A DNA stretch of 64,000 nt from Microbacterium murale. GTDB taxonomy: Bacteria > Actinomycetota > Actinomycetes > Actinomycetales > Microbacteriaceae. The stretch lies in the NCBI RefSeq assembly GCF_030815955.1, contig NZ_JAUSXK010000001.1, forward strand, positions 3,782,001 through 3,846,000. The letters run 5' to 3'. Below, piece after piece: positions 29,815-39,044 of the stretch (positions within the stretch are counted from its first letter, which is position 1; every line of letters starts with the position of its first letter). The notes under the pieces are model-generated. The model worked only from the letters and a program-made list of their open reading frames with translations, had not been told where the DNA came from and searched no databases. Made by a program: the position numbers and the translations under genes.

Positions 29815-31154
29815 TCAGCGGTCGCCGAGGATACGGCGGATCCGCTCAAGCCTGGCCGAGATATCGCGCTCCGCGCCGAGTTGTTTGGGCTCGTAGTAGC
29901 GACGTCCGACGAGTTCGTCAGGCAGATACTGCTGCGGCGCGATGCCGTGCTCGCTGTCGTGCGAATAGATGTAGCCCTTGCCGTGACCCAGACGCTTGGC
30001 TCCGGCGTAGTGGGCGTCGCGCAGATGCAGTGGAACGCGACCGAAACTGCCGGCGCGCACATCGGCGATAGCCGCATCGATGCCCTTGTAGGCCGCATTC
30101 GATTTCGCAGTGGTCGCGAGATACACCGTCGCCTCGGCGAGAGGGATGCGTCCCTCTGGCATGCCGATGAACGCGACCGCGTCTGCGGCGGCGGTAGCGA
30201 TGACAAGACCCTGCGGGTCTGCCAGGCCGATGTCCTCGGATGCTGAGATCACCAGGCGCCGCGCGATGAAGCGCGGGTCCTCCCCGGCTTCGATCATGCG
30301 GGCCAGGTAGTGCAACGATGCATCCACATCCGACCCGCGAATCGACTTGATGAATGCGCTGATGACGTCGTAGTGCTCGTCGCCCTGTCGGTCGTAGCGC
30401 AGGAGCGCGCGGTCGACGGCCTGAGCCACGTCGTCCGCGGTGATCGTGCTGACGTCTGCCCCTTCGCCGTCCGATGTTCCGGACATCGCGACCGCTGCCG
30501 CGGCTTCGAGCCCCGTGAGAGCGCGTCTCGCGTCGCCGGATGCGAGGCGCACGAGTGAGGCGCGCGCCTCATCGTCGATCGCGACGGCGTCGTTCAACCC
30601 GCGCGCATCCGAGATCGCCCGGTCGATCAGCAACGCGATGTCGTCATCGGTGAGCAACTGCAGCGTGAGGAGCAGCGATCGAGACAGCAACGGTGAGATG
30701 ACCGAGAACGAGGGGTTCTCCGTGGTCGCGGCGATCAGGATGACCCAGCCGTTCTCGACACCGGGAAGCAATGCGTCCTGCTGCGCCTTCGTGAAACGGT
30801 GGATCTCATCCAGGAACAGAATCGTCGTCTGACCGTACAGATCGCGCTGAGTGATCGCCTCCTGCATCACCTCACGCACATCCTTCACCCCCGCGGTGAC
30901 CGCGGAGAGCTCCACGAATCGACGGCCGGAAGAGCGCGCGATCGCCTGCGCGAGCGTGGTCTTCCCCGTGCCGGGCGGTCCCCACAAGATGATCGACACA
31001 CTGCGCCGGGCGACGTCGCCTCAGGGTCGGCCAGCGCGACGATCGGCGATCCAGCACGCAGCAGGTGCTGCTGCCCGGCCACCTCGGCGAGCGAAACGGG
31101 TCGCATCCGCACCGCAAGGGGTGTCTGTCCCGAGAGCAGAGGTGCGGATGTCAT
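29815..31154 (-). CDS. rarA: Replication-associated recombination protein A (MgsA/RarA), with a frameshift near 30998
   Basis: AAA+ ATPase related to clamp loaders, acting at stalled forks. The N-terminus MTSAPLLSGQTPLAVRMRP starts at the ATG at 31154 and reads to ADPEATSPGAV, then goes out of frame. The next frame supplies SIILWGPPGTGKTTLAQAIA (Walker A), TILFLDEIHRF (Walker B) and the rest to the normal C-terminus. The coding strand has GTGTGTCGATC where GTGTCGATC would restore PGAVSIILWGPPG, so two extra bases (a TG repeat unit) at about 30996-31001 explain the break. Everything else is intact, so a sequencing/assembly indel or recent mutation is likely. Confidence 0.92.
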
Positions 31155-31249
31155 CCGTCCAGGCTAATGCGATGCACAGACACTTCGACAAAGCACTCCA
31201 CGATAGGCTCGCTCTCGGCGCCCAGGCGAGGCGTCGGAGGAGGACCAAC

Positions 31250-31537
31250 ATGGCCGGTCGCGGACCGAAGAACGCACAGCGCTCGCGCACCGAGACAGAG
31301 CGCGCCCGGCTTTACACGGCCCGCGCGACTTGGCATGAGCGGCAGAACCGTCGGCGCACGCGCGACAACCTGATCGCCGGCGTCGTGGGCGGACTCCTCG
31401 TCGTTGGCGCGATCGCCAGCCAGTCGGTGCACGCCGCCGTCGTCGCCCCCGAGCCTGAGCCGACCGAGACGTCGACGCCCGGGCCGGTGGAGAACCCGTT
31501 CTCCGGTTTGTTCTCTGACGACGCCGCCGTCGAATAG
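31250..31537 (+). CDS. Small single-pass membrane protein, hypothetical
   Basis: 95 aa from the ATG at 31250, with GGAGGAGG just upstream. The N-terminus is very basic and hydrophilic (MAGRGPKNAQRSRTETERAR). A membrane helix (LIAGVVGGLLVVGAIASQSV) follows, then a Pro/Glu/Thr-rich tail. It is divergent from rarA. I recognise the type from other Microbacteriaceae but know no function. Confidence 0.75.
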   Translation: MAGRGPKNAQRSRTETERARLYTARATWHERQNRRRTRDNLIAGVVGGLLVVGAIASQSVHAAVVAPEPEPTETSTPGPVENPFSGLFSDDAAVE

Positions 31538-31683
31538 TCCGCATCTCACGCACGCGCACCGCCGAATGTGAGCGGTTCGCTTCAGAGTCGTAACGATCGA
31601 GGTCTCTTCCGGAAATGCCGGTGAGCCACGCTGGGTCCGAGCTCAGCAACTGTGCTCATCCGGTACGTCCGTGGAGGTTGCCC

Positions 31684-32652
31684 GTGTCCTACGTCAAGCC
31701 CGCCGAGCTCGTCACCAGAATGGTCGACGCAGGCGCCTACAAGATGCAGCTGTCCGCACGCGACACACTCATCCGCGCATTCATGGGTGCAGCGCTGCTC
31801 ACGATGGCGGCCGCCTTCGCCGTCACCGTCTCCACGAACACGGGGCAGCCTCTGCTCGGGGCCGTGCTGTTCCCCGTCGGCTTCGTCATCCTCTACCTGT
31901 TCGGCTTCGACCTGCTGACCGGTGTGTTCACTCTCACGCCATTGGCAGTTCTCGACAAGCGCCCAGGAGCGACGGTCGGCGCGATGTTCCGCAATTGGGG
32001 CCTGGTGTTCGTCGGCAACTTCGGCGGCGCGTTCATGGTCGCGATCCTGATGGCGATCTACTTCACATACGGCTTCTCCGCAGAACCGAGCGCCGTGGGG
32101 CAGGCGATCAGTGAGATCGGTCACGGACGCACGGTCGGCTACGCCGATCATGGTGCCGCCGGCATGCTGACGCTGTTCATCCGCGGGGTCCTCTGCAACT
32201 GGATGGTCTCCACCGGTGTGGTGCTCTCGATGGTCTCCGACAACGTCGTCGCGAAGATCGTCGCCATGTGGCTGCCCATCATGCTGTTCTTCTACATGGG
32301 CTTCGAACACTCGATCGTGAACATGTTCCTGTTCCCCTCCGGTCTGCTCCTCGGCGCAGACTTCACGATCATGGATTACCTGATCTGGAACGAGATCCCG
32401 ACCGTGTTCGGAAACCTCGTCGGCGGTCTGCTCTTCGTCGGACTCCCGCTGTTCATCACCTACGGGCGCACCGCGACCCGTCGCAGTCGAGAGTCCAAGC
32501 CTGTCGCGAGACGAGCGGTTGGGACGACACCCTCTGCCACAGCGCACCCGGCTGCGAGGCCGATCGTGCAGCCGGTGTTCGCCGCCGGTTCCTCGTCCGA
32601 GCGGGCCGCCGCCGGCTCCTCATCAGAGCGGGAACCGGTCGGCATCGTCTGA
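31684..32652 (+). CDS. Formate/nitrite transporter family channel
   Basis: 322 aa. Six hydrophobic segments; the family core is seen in FGFDLLTGVFTL, RNWGLVFVGNFGGAF and GVLCNWMVSTGVVLS, ending MGFEHSIVNMFLFPSGLLLG. The GTG at 31684 is chosen because GGAGG lies 6 nt upstream; the frame is open further but with no signal. The C-terminus has a low-complexity tail with a repeated GSSSER. Its position facing the nirBD operon suggests nitrite rather than formate. It ends at the shared bidirectional terminator 32710-32746. Confidence 0.9.
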   Translation: MSYVKPAELVTRMVDAGAYKMQLSARDTLIRAFMGAALLTMAAAFAVTVSTNTGQPLLGAVLFPVGFVILYLFGFDLLTGVFTLTPLAVLDKRPGATVGAMFRNWGLVFVGNFGGAFMVAILMAIYFTYGFSAEPSAVGQAISEIGHGRTVGYADHGAAGMLTLFIRGVLCNWMVSTGVVLSMVSDNVVAKIVAMWLPIMLFFYMGFEHSIVNMFLFPSGLLLGADFTIMDYLIWNEIPTVFGNLVGGLLFVGLPLFITYGRTATRRSRESKPVARRAVGTTPSATAHPAARPIVQPVFAAGSSSERAAAGSSSEREPVGIV

Positions 32653-32709
32653 CGCTCCACGCGGCACAGGACGCGCTTGCGCAACCACACCCGCACCCTG
32701 CTCGACCCA

Positions 32710-32746
32710 GAACACCCCGGTGAGACCGAAGCTCACCGGGGTGTTC
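32710..32746. terminator. Bidirectional terminator between FNT channel and cbiX
   Basis: Perfect 15-bp inverted repeat (GAACACCCCGGTGAG and its complement) with a 7-nt loop, placed between the converging fnt and nir/siroheme transcripts. Tails are only moderately T-rich. Confidence 0.85.
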
Positions 32747-32763
32747 TGCTGTGTCGTCGATGA

Positions 32764-33444
32764 TCAGCGGGCGGCGTGGTACCGATCGACGACCACGCGG
32801 GCGATGCGCGTGTCCGGAGCGAGCGGCAGACTGACGATGTCGGCCCCTGCCCCGCCGACGAGACCGGCGAAGAAGCCTGGTGCCAGCACATGACTCGCCG
32901 CGATGACGCGCACTGCGCCGTTGCTTCGGGCATGAGCGACAGCGTCCCTGATACGGGGAACTGATGCCGATGCATAGCCGACGGTCACCGGAGCAGGAAC
33001 CATCGAGCGCAGCCTGGTGGCGACGGCCTCCACATCGACCAGCGCTGCGGGGTTGCTCGAGCCCGCAGCCGCGAGCACGACATGGTCTCCTGGCATCCAG
33101 CCATCGGGCATCGCGTCGGAAAGACGATCGACGAGGACGTCCGCGATGAGAGGGTGCGTGCCCAGCGGCTCCGCCTGGCGCGCATTCGCGTGCGACTCCA
33201 CGGCCCGCGAGATGTCGACAGCGGTGTGGTAGCCGACCGAGAGCAGCAACGGTACGACGACCACGTCGTCCCCTGGTGCCTCTTGAGCGATGACCTCATC
33301 GATCTGCGGCTGCTCGACGTCCACGACGGCGGCGACGACCCTGACCTCCGGCAGCAGCTCACGGACATCATCGATCAGTCTGCGAACGGCTTCCTGTCCA
33401 GCACGATCGTTCGTTCCGTGCGAACAGGCGATGAGTGTGGTCAC
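32764..33444 (-). CDS. Sirohydrochlorin chelatase (CbiX family)
   Basis: 226 aa. Predicted to insert Fe(II) into sirohydrochlorin. The GTG at 33444 overlaps the hemD stop (GTGA). The N-terminal half begins TTLIACSHGTNDRAGQEAV with the chelatase His, and VVVVPLLLSVGYHTAVDI supplies the second; the second half repeats the fold with VIAASHVLAPGFFAGLV. Location at the end of nirBD-cysG-hemD fits the final siroheme step. Confidence 0.9.
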   Translation of the reverse strand: MTTLIACSHGTNDRAGQEAVRRLIDDVRELLPEVRVVAAVVDVEQPQIDEVIAQEAPGDDVVVVPLLLSVGYHTAVDISRAVESHANARQAEPLGTHPLIADVLVDRLSDAMPDGWMPGDHVVLAAAGSSNPAALVDVEAVATRLRSMVPAPVTVGYASASVPRIRDAVAHARSNGAVRVIAASHVLAPGFFAGLVGGAGADIVSLPLAPDTRIARVVVDRYHAAR

Positions 33445-34574
33445 GCTGCGTCCTCCACCGCGAGTCGGTATCCCCTCTTCACCACGGTCCTGACGATATC
33501 GATCGTGCCGAGAGCCTCGCGCACGCGTGCGACGGCCATCTCGACGGCGTGCGCATTCTGACCGGTGCGAGGCAGTGCCACGGCGATCTCCTCTCTGGAC
33601 AGCACACGGCCGCCTCCGTCGAACAGTGCGCCCAGCAGACTCGCGCCCGCACGTGAGAGCGCGATGAACTCGCCGTCGATGACGACACCGCCGCTGCGCA
33701 TCGACACGATTCCTGCAGCAGTGGTCAACGAGGGCGCGGCTCCCCCCGTGCCGAAGTAGCCGATCACGCACCTCGCGAGCGAGCCGAGCCGACCTCGATC
33801 GGCGATCGTCGCATGGAGCCCGTGCTCCCGCAGCGGCGCAGCGGTGATGGGTCCGACAGCCGCAAGCAGCAACCGGCCGGATGCGGCGCGGTCGCGGATG
33901 TCGTCCAGGGCATCGAGCCGCGTCGCCGACCGGAGCCACTCCGCAGCTCCCGGCGCTGACGTGAAGAGGACGGCATCGACCTCGCCGCTCGCCGCATGGG
34001 CAACCGATCGCTCCACGAGCTGCGGGTCGGCCGGCGGCCCCCAGCGATACACCGTGAGGCTCACGACATCCGCGCCCGCGCCCGACAGCAGGGCATCAAG
34101 TCCGTCCGAGCCGGCACCATGGTGCTGCACGGCCACGCGCTTGCCCGCCAACGACGACGACAGGAGATACTCCCCCACCTCGGCCGCAGTCTCGGACTCC
34201 GCGACCCAGTCCGCGACGAATCCGGCCTGCTGGATGGCACCATGTGCTTTGGGACCCCTGGCGACGAACTGCGAACCGCTCAGCGCAACCGTCAACGCCT
34301 CGGCGAGATCGTGCTCGTGAGCGGCGTCCATCCATCCGCGGAAGCCGACACCCGTCGTCACGACCACGATGTCCGGCGGGCGCTCGACGAGCTCGCGGGT
34401 GCGACGGATGAGTTCTTCGTCATCGGCGTTGGGAACGATGCTCAGCGCCGGTGCACGGCAGACCTGAGCCCCTCGTCGCTCGAGCGCGCTCGCCAGATCG
34501 CCGGCGCGGCGATCGGCGGCGACGACGATCGAGCAGCCGGCGAGGGCGGCTTCCAGAATGCTCCGGGAACTCAC
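33441..34574 (-). CDS. Uroporphyrinogen-III synthase fused to a winged-helix DNA-binding domain
   Basis: 377 aa. Residues about 1-270 are a HemD domain (IVVAADRRAGDLASALERRG, then VLFTSAPGAAEWL and AAVGPITAAPLREHG). The last 90 or so residues form an OmpR/PhoB-type winged helix (RSGGVVIDGEFIALSRAGAS through VEMAVARVREALG and VVKRGYRLA). The same fusion is known beside nitrite/siroheme genes in mycobacteria (Rv0260c type). There is no receiver domain. The ATG at 34574 overlaps the cysG-like stop. It may make uroporphyrinogen III for siroheme, regulate the cluster, or both; which one is not known. Confidence 0.88.
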   Translation of the reverse strand: MSSRSILEAALAGCSIVVAADRRAGDLASALERRGAQVCRAPALSIVPNADDEELIRRTRELVERPPDIVVVTTGVGFRGWMDAAHEHDLAEALTVALSGSQFVARGPKAHGAIQQAGFVADWVAESETAAEVGEYLLSSSLAGKRVAVQHHGAGSDGLDALLSGAGADVVSLTVYRWGPPADPQLVERSVAHAASGEVDAVLFTSAPGAAEWLRSATRLDALDDIRDRAASGRLLLAAVGPITAAPLREHGLHATIADRGRLGSLARCVIGYFGTGGAAPSLTTAAGIVSMRSGGVVIDGEFIALSRAGASLLGALFDGGGRVLSREEIAVALPRTGQNAHAVEMAVARVREALGTIDIVRTVVKRGYRLAVEDAA

Positions 34575-35842
34575 CTATGGGACTCCCGTGGTCGAACGGA
34601 CTCCGGCATGAGCAGACCAGCCCGGGCGACTTCGCCGAACACGATCACTGCGGGGTTCTGCACGCCGACGGCGGCCGCATGCGCGACGACCTCACCCAGC
34701 GTACTGCGGGTCGTGCGCTGTCGCGGGGTATGACCGTTCTCGACGATCGCGACCGGTAGATCATCGCTGATCCCGTGCCCCAGCGCTGCGCGCACCACCT
34801 TCGGCAGAGCCGCGACACCCATCAGCATCGCCGTCGTCACCAGGGGGTCGGCGAGCGACTGAAGGGTCGTGGCGGAGACATCGCCCTGTCCGTTCACGAT
34901 ATGAAGAGCGGATGCCGTGCCCCGATGCGTGACAGGGATGCCTGCAGCCTGAGGAACCGAGATCGCGCTGGAGACGCCGGGAGTCACCTCGACAGGGATG
35001 CCGGCCAGCTGACAGGCGATGACTTCCTCACCGCCGCGGCCGTACACGAACGGGTCTCCGCCCTTGAGCCGGACGACGCGCTTGCCTGCCGACGCGTGCT
35101 CGACCAGCAGTGCGTTGATCTCGTCCTGCGGCACCGGGTGATCATGCGGACGCTTGCCCACGTCGATCACGAGCACGTCGGAGTCCAGTTCTGCGATCAC
35201 TCCGTTCGTCGGTCCCAGACGATCGGCGATGACGACGTCGGCTTCGGCGAGCAGACGTCGTGCACGCACTGTCATGAGATCGACAGGACCAGGGCCCCCG
35301 CCGATGAGGTCGACGCGCCCGGCATGAGCTGCGCGGCGTCGTCGGAGCGGAAGCCGACCGGACTCCAGCATCGCGGCGATGGCGTCGCGGACGCCGGCTG
35401 CACGACGCGGGTCGACTCCCACTTCGCTGGACACGCCGACGACGACATCACCGGATGTCGTCTGAGCCGTCATCCGGGCGCTGCCGTGGGCGCCGTCGGA
35501 GGCGTTGATGCAGAACACCCGTTGCTGATCGCAGAGCGCGGCGATCTCACGATCGACCCCGAGATCGCCGGTGGCGCAGTGCACGAGCCACACGTCGTCG
35601 ATGTCTTCGGGGGCGAAACGACGCCGGACCCACTCGACATCGTGCACCGAATCGGACTCTTGGCCGGCCGCGTCGCCGTGGGCGACGATCAGCGCGTGCG
35701 TCTGCGGCGCGAGCTCCGGCGCGACGATCCGCACCAGCGCACCATCGGCCAGGAACCGCTCAAGACGGCGGGCCGCGACAGCGCCGCCACCGACGAGCAG
35801 TACGCGACGACCCGTCAGAGCGAGTCCGAGCATCGTGGTCAT
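34571..35842 (-). CDS. cysG: Siroheme synthase: precorrin-2 dehydrogenase domain plus uroporphyrinogen-III C-methyltransferase
   Basis: 423 aa. The N-terminal Rossmann domain (RRVLLVGGGAVAARRLERFL) is the precorrin-2 dehydrogenase/ferrochelatase part. The C-terminal SAM methyltransferase begins VDLIGGGPGPVDLMTVRA and has VVRLKGGDPFVYGRGGEE and VEVTPGVSSAISVPQAAG. It makes siroheme precursors for NirB. The ATG at 35842 overlaps the nirD stop. A separate CbiX downstream means the chelatase activity of this protein may be redundant. Confidence 0.94.
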   Translation of the reverse strand: MTTMLGLALTGRRVLLVGGGAVAARRLERFLADGALVRIVAPELAPQTHALIVAHGDAAGQESDSVHDVEWVRRRFAPEDIDDVWLVHCATGDLGVDREIAALCDQQRVFCINASDGAHGSARMTAQTTSGDVVVGVSSEVGVDPRRAAGVRDAIAAMLESGRLPLRRRRAAHAGRVDLIGGGPGPVDLMTVRARRLLAEADVVIADRLGPTNGVIAELDSDVLVIDVGKRPHDHPVPQDEINALLVEHASAGKRVVRLKGGDPFVYGRGGEEVIACQLAGIPVEVTPGVSSAISVPQAAGIPVTHRGTASALHIVNGQGDVSATTLQSLADPLVTTAMLMGVAALPKVVRAALGHGISDDLPVAIVENGHTPRQRTTRSTLGEVVAHAAAVGVQNPAVIVFGEVARAGLLMPESVRPRESHR

Positions 35843-36261
35843 GTCCGAGCACCTTCCGTCGGAGTGCCATCAGAGGCCGTGCCATCAGAGGGTGGCGCGG
35901 CATCCCTCAGCAGGTAGAGATCATCGCCGACGGTCCGCACCTGCCACACCTCGAGATGCAGAGCCGGCTTCCCCTGGGTCTCGAGGCACTCGCCCGTACG
36001 CAGATCGAACACCTGCTTGTGCATCGGCGATGCGATCGTCGGGGCGTCGCCCCTGGTGCCGACGATGCCGCGCGAGATCACATTCGCCCGACTGTACGGG
36101 TCGAGGTTCGACACCGCGTGCACGCTGCCGTCACGCAGCAGGAAGAGCGCGACCTGGTCGGTGCCGAGAAGCGCCGCACGGCCGCGCTCCACCTCGAGAT
36201 CCTGGATGCTGCACACGCGCACTGCGCTGCCTGCGCGCGCGCGATCTGTCAGAAGCGTCAT
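35839..36261 (-). CDS. nirD: Nitrite reductase (NADH) small subunit
   Basis: 140 aa. Rieske-like fold without cluster ligands, as is normal for NirD: positions that would bind iron read NLDPYSRANVISRG and SPMHKQVFDL. It overlaps nirB by ATGA at 36258-36261. The C-terminus has a short tandem SDGT repeat. Confidence 0.93.
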   Translation of the reverse strand: MTLLTDRARAGSAVRVCSIQDLEVERGRAALLGTDQVALFLLRDGSVHAVSNLDPYSRANVISRGIVGTRGDAPTIASPMHKQVFDLRTGECLETQGKPALHLEVWQVRTVGDDLYLLRDAAPPSDGTASDGTPTEGART

Positions 36262-38837
36262 CGACGCACCTCCAATGTGGTTCCGGCGATCATCACGCCA
36301 CCCGCCTCGCGCTCTTCTGCCGTGGCAGGCCGGAGCTGGCCACGGGTCGCGACATACGCGAGTGAGGGGTCAGGTGTCTCCGCCGCGTTCACGAACGACT
36401 CGAAGCGCTTCAGCTTCTGCGGGTCGCGCAGGGTCGCCGCCCATTCGTCCTCGTAGTTGTCGACATGCCTGGCCATTGCCGAGTCGAGGTCGGCGCAGAT
36501 GCCGAGGGAGTCGTCGAAGATGACCTCCTTGAGACCTAAGAGCCCGCCTTCGAGCTCTTCGCACCAGGGAGCGGTGCGCTGCAGCCGGTCGGCAGTGCGG
36601 ATGTAGTACATGAAGAACCGGTCGATGGCCTGGATGAGCTCATCGTCGGACAGATCCGAGGCGAGCAGTTCGGCGTGGCGCGGTGTGAAGCCGCCGTTGC
36701 CCCCGACGTACATGTTCCAGCCGGTCTCGGTGGCGATGACGCCGACGTCCTTCCCGCGTGCCTCCGCGCATTCGCGCGCACACCCTGAGACACCGATCTT
36801 GAGCTTGTGCGGAGCCCTGAGCCCTCGGTAGCGCAGCTCCAGTCGCACCGCCATGCCCACCGAGTCCAGCACCCCGTACCGGCACCAGGTCGAGCCCACG
36901 CACGACTTCACCGTCCGAAGCGACTTGCCATAGGCCTGTCCTGATTCGAAACCGGCATCCACCAGGCGCTGCCAGATCAGCGGCAGCTGCTCCAGGCGCG
37001 CGCCGAACATATCGATGCGCTGTCCGCCGGTGAGCTTCGTATAAAGGCCGAAGTCCTCGGCGACCTGCCCGATCACGACGAGACCCGCGGGTGTCACCTC
37101 GCCGCCCGGCATCCGCGGAACGACCGAATAGGTGCCGTCCTTCTGCATGTTGGCCATCACGTGATCGTTGGTGTCCTGCAGGGTCGCGTTCTCACCGTCG
37201 AGCACGTGCGCGCCCACCAGGACCGAGAGGATGCTGGCGAGAGCCGGCTTGCAGATGTCGCAACCCCGGCCGCGCCCGAACCTCTCGATCACTGCGCTGA
37301 AGGTGCTGAGCTCCGACACTCGCACCGCATCGAAGAGCTGCCTGCGTGACATGTCGAAGTGCTCGCAGAGCGCGTTCGACACGGTCTGGCCGAGCTTCGT
37401 GAGCTCCTGCCCCACGACCTTCTTGACCATGAGAACACACGATCCGCAGGTCGCCCCTGCCTTCGTGCAGGCCTTGACGGCACCGGCATCCATGCAGCCC
37501 TCTTCGTGCACGGCCTGACGGATCCGTCCGGCCGTGACGTTCGAGCAGGAGCACACCACAGCCTCATCCGGCAGCGCACCCCCCGGTGCCTCCACGCCGC
37601 CCTCCGGCATGAGGTAGGCGACAGGATCCGCACCGAGACGGGCACCGACCAGCGGGCGCAGTGATCCGTATGCGGCCGCGTCACCGACGAGGATGCCACC
37701 CAGCAGGGTCTGGGCATCGTCCGAGAGCACGAGCTTCTTGTACACGCCGGCGACGGGGTCGGCGTATACGACATCAAGAGCGTTCGGCGTCTGCGCGAAT
37801 GCATCCCCGAAGCTCGCGACGTCGACTCCGGAGAGCTTGAGCTTGGCGGATTCGTCGTAGCCGGGGAAGGTCGCGTCTCCGCCGAGCAGTCGAGTCGCAG
37901 CGACCTCCGCCATCGCGTAGCCCGGGGCCACCAGTCCGACGCTGCGGCCGTCGAAGTTCGCGACCTCGCCGATCGCGAGGATCGCCGGGTCGCTCGTGCG
38001 GCAGCGGTCATCGATCAGGACGCCGCCGCGGGGGTGCACTTCGAGCTGCGCGTTCCGGGCGAGTTCGTCGCGTGGGCGCACTCCGACCGTGAAGATGACC
38101 ACGTCGGCGCGATGGAAGCTCCCGTCCTGGAACTCCAGCGCGGTGACGGCACCGGACTCGTCGGGGTCGAGACGGGTCGTGCGCGACTCAGTGCGAACCG
38201 CGATCCCCCTCGCCTCGATCAACCGCCGCAGCATCCCGCCTCCGGCAAGATCCAGCTGTGCGGACATCAGACGGTCGGATGACTGCACCACCGTGCAGTC
38301 GACGTCCAGCCCCTGCAGCGCGCCGGCGGCCTCGAGCCCGAGCAGCCCTCCGCCGATGACGGCACCGCGCAGCGGTCTGCCGAGCTCACCGCTGCGGTGC
38401 TGCACGAATCGGCGCAGCTCCTGAACGTCGTCGAGAGTCCGGTAGACGAAGCATCCGGGTAGATCCGCACCGTCCACCGCGACACGCGCGGCGTACGAAC
38501 CAGTGGCGAGAACCAGCGCGTCGTAACCGATCTCGTGTCTCGATCGCGTGACCACCGTCTGTGCGCGCCGATCGATGCGCACGACCCGATCGCCGGGGAG
38601 CAGCGTGACGCGCTCGTCTTCGAAGACCTCAGGGTCGAGGGTCAGCTCCCCCGGCGTCGATCCGGAGAAGTACCCGGTGAGTCCGACGCGGTCGTACGGA
38701 TGCCGGTCCTCGTCTCCGATCACGGTGATGAGCATCGCCCCTTCAGACTGGCTCAGCACGCTCTCGACGAAGCGGTGCGCGACCATGCCGGCCCCCACGA
38801 CGACGACTCGCATCACCGGTTCGGTGTTCTCGTTCAC
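36258..38837 (-). CDS. nirB: Nitrite reductase (NADH) large subunit
   Basis: 859 aa. Reduces nitrite to ammonium with NADH, FAD, [2Fe-2S], [4Fe-4S] and siroheme. The N-terminal FAD/NAD fold is VVVVGAGMVAHRFVE. The BFD [2Fe-2S] domain has VVCSCSNVTAGRIRQAV and CTKAGATCGSC. The sulfite/nitrite reductase halves include VKSCVGSTWCRYG and IGVSGCARECAEARGKDVG, which hold the [4Fe-4S]/siroheme cysteines. The GTG at 38837 has GGAGG 5 nt upstream. The nir operon continues into nirD, cysG, hemD and cbiX with overlapping ends. Confidence 0.96.
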   Translation of the reverse strand: MNENTEPVMRVVVVGAGMVAHRFVESVLSQSEGAMLITVIGDEDRHPYDRVGLTGYFSGSTPGELTLDPEVFEDERVTLLPGDRVVRIDRRAQTVVTRSRHEIGYDALVLATGSYAARVAVDGADLPGCFVYRTLDDVQELRRFVQHRSGELGRPLRGAVIGGGLLGLEAAGALQGLDVDCTVVQSSDRLMSAQLDLAGGGMLRRLIEARGIAVRTESRTTRLDPDESGAVTALEFQDGSFHRADVVIFTVGVRPRDELARNAQLEVHPRGGVLIDDRCRTSDPAILAIGEVANFDGRSVGLVAPGYAMAEVAATRLLGGDATFPGYDESAKLKLSGVDVASFGDAFAQTPNALDVVYADPVAGVYKKLVLSDDAQTLLGGILVGDAAAYGSLRPLVGARLGADPVAYLMPEGGVEAPGGALPDEAVVCSCSNVTAGRIRQAVHEEGCMDAGAVKACTKAGATCGSCVLMVKKVVGQELTKLGQTVSNALCEHFDMSRRQLFDAVRVSELSTFSAVIERFGRGRGCDICKPALASILSVLVGAHVLDGENATLQDTNDHVMANMQKDGTYSVVPRMPGGEVTPAGLVVIGQVAEDFGLYTKLTGGQRIDMFGARLEQLPLIWQRLVDAGFESGQAYGKSLRTVKSCVGSTWCRYGVLDSVGMAVRLELRYRGLRAPHKLKIGVSGCARECAEARGKDVGVIATETGWNMYVGGNGGFTPRHAELLASDLSDDELIQAIDRFFMYYIRTADRLQRTAPWCEELEGGLLGLKEVIFDDSLGICADLDSAMARHVDNYEDEWAATLRDPQKLKRFESFVNAAETPDPSLAYVATRGQLRPATAEEREAGGVMIAGTTLEVRR

Positions 38838-38871
38838 AGCGCCTCCAGCACGTCGGGGATGCCCCAGACAC

Positions 38872-38922
38872 TATGAGCGCGGTGTTTCGCGGACCGAGCG
38901 GCTCCCGTTACGCGCGTCGAAC
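38872..38922 (-). promoter_or_regulatory. nirB upstream element sharing an 18-mer with the nasA promoter
   Basis: The stretch 38872-38889 (TATGAGCGCGGTGTTTCG on the plus strand) is identical to 14931-14948. On the minus strand it gives GAAAC followed by ACCGCGCTCATA and a -10-like CATAGT. Further upstream are GTAAC (38911-38907) and GTTCG (38922-38918), a more degenerate GlnR-like arrangement with one spacer of 7 instead of 6. Confidence 0.55.
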
Positions 38923-39044
38923 GTTCTGCTCACAAAACGGTAACGGCGTTGTGAGATCCGAGGCATCTCGCGCGGTGCCGCCTCGTACTAGGCTGATCAA
39001 CGTCCTTTCCCCCTCCCGCGGGCTGACCGCGCAAGGAGCACATC

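Noticed and set aside
35839..36261. NirD as a damaged Rieske protein
   Set aside because: Loss of the cysteine/histidine ligands is normal for the NirD family.
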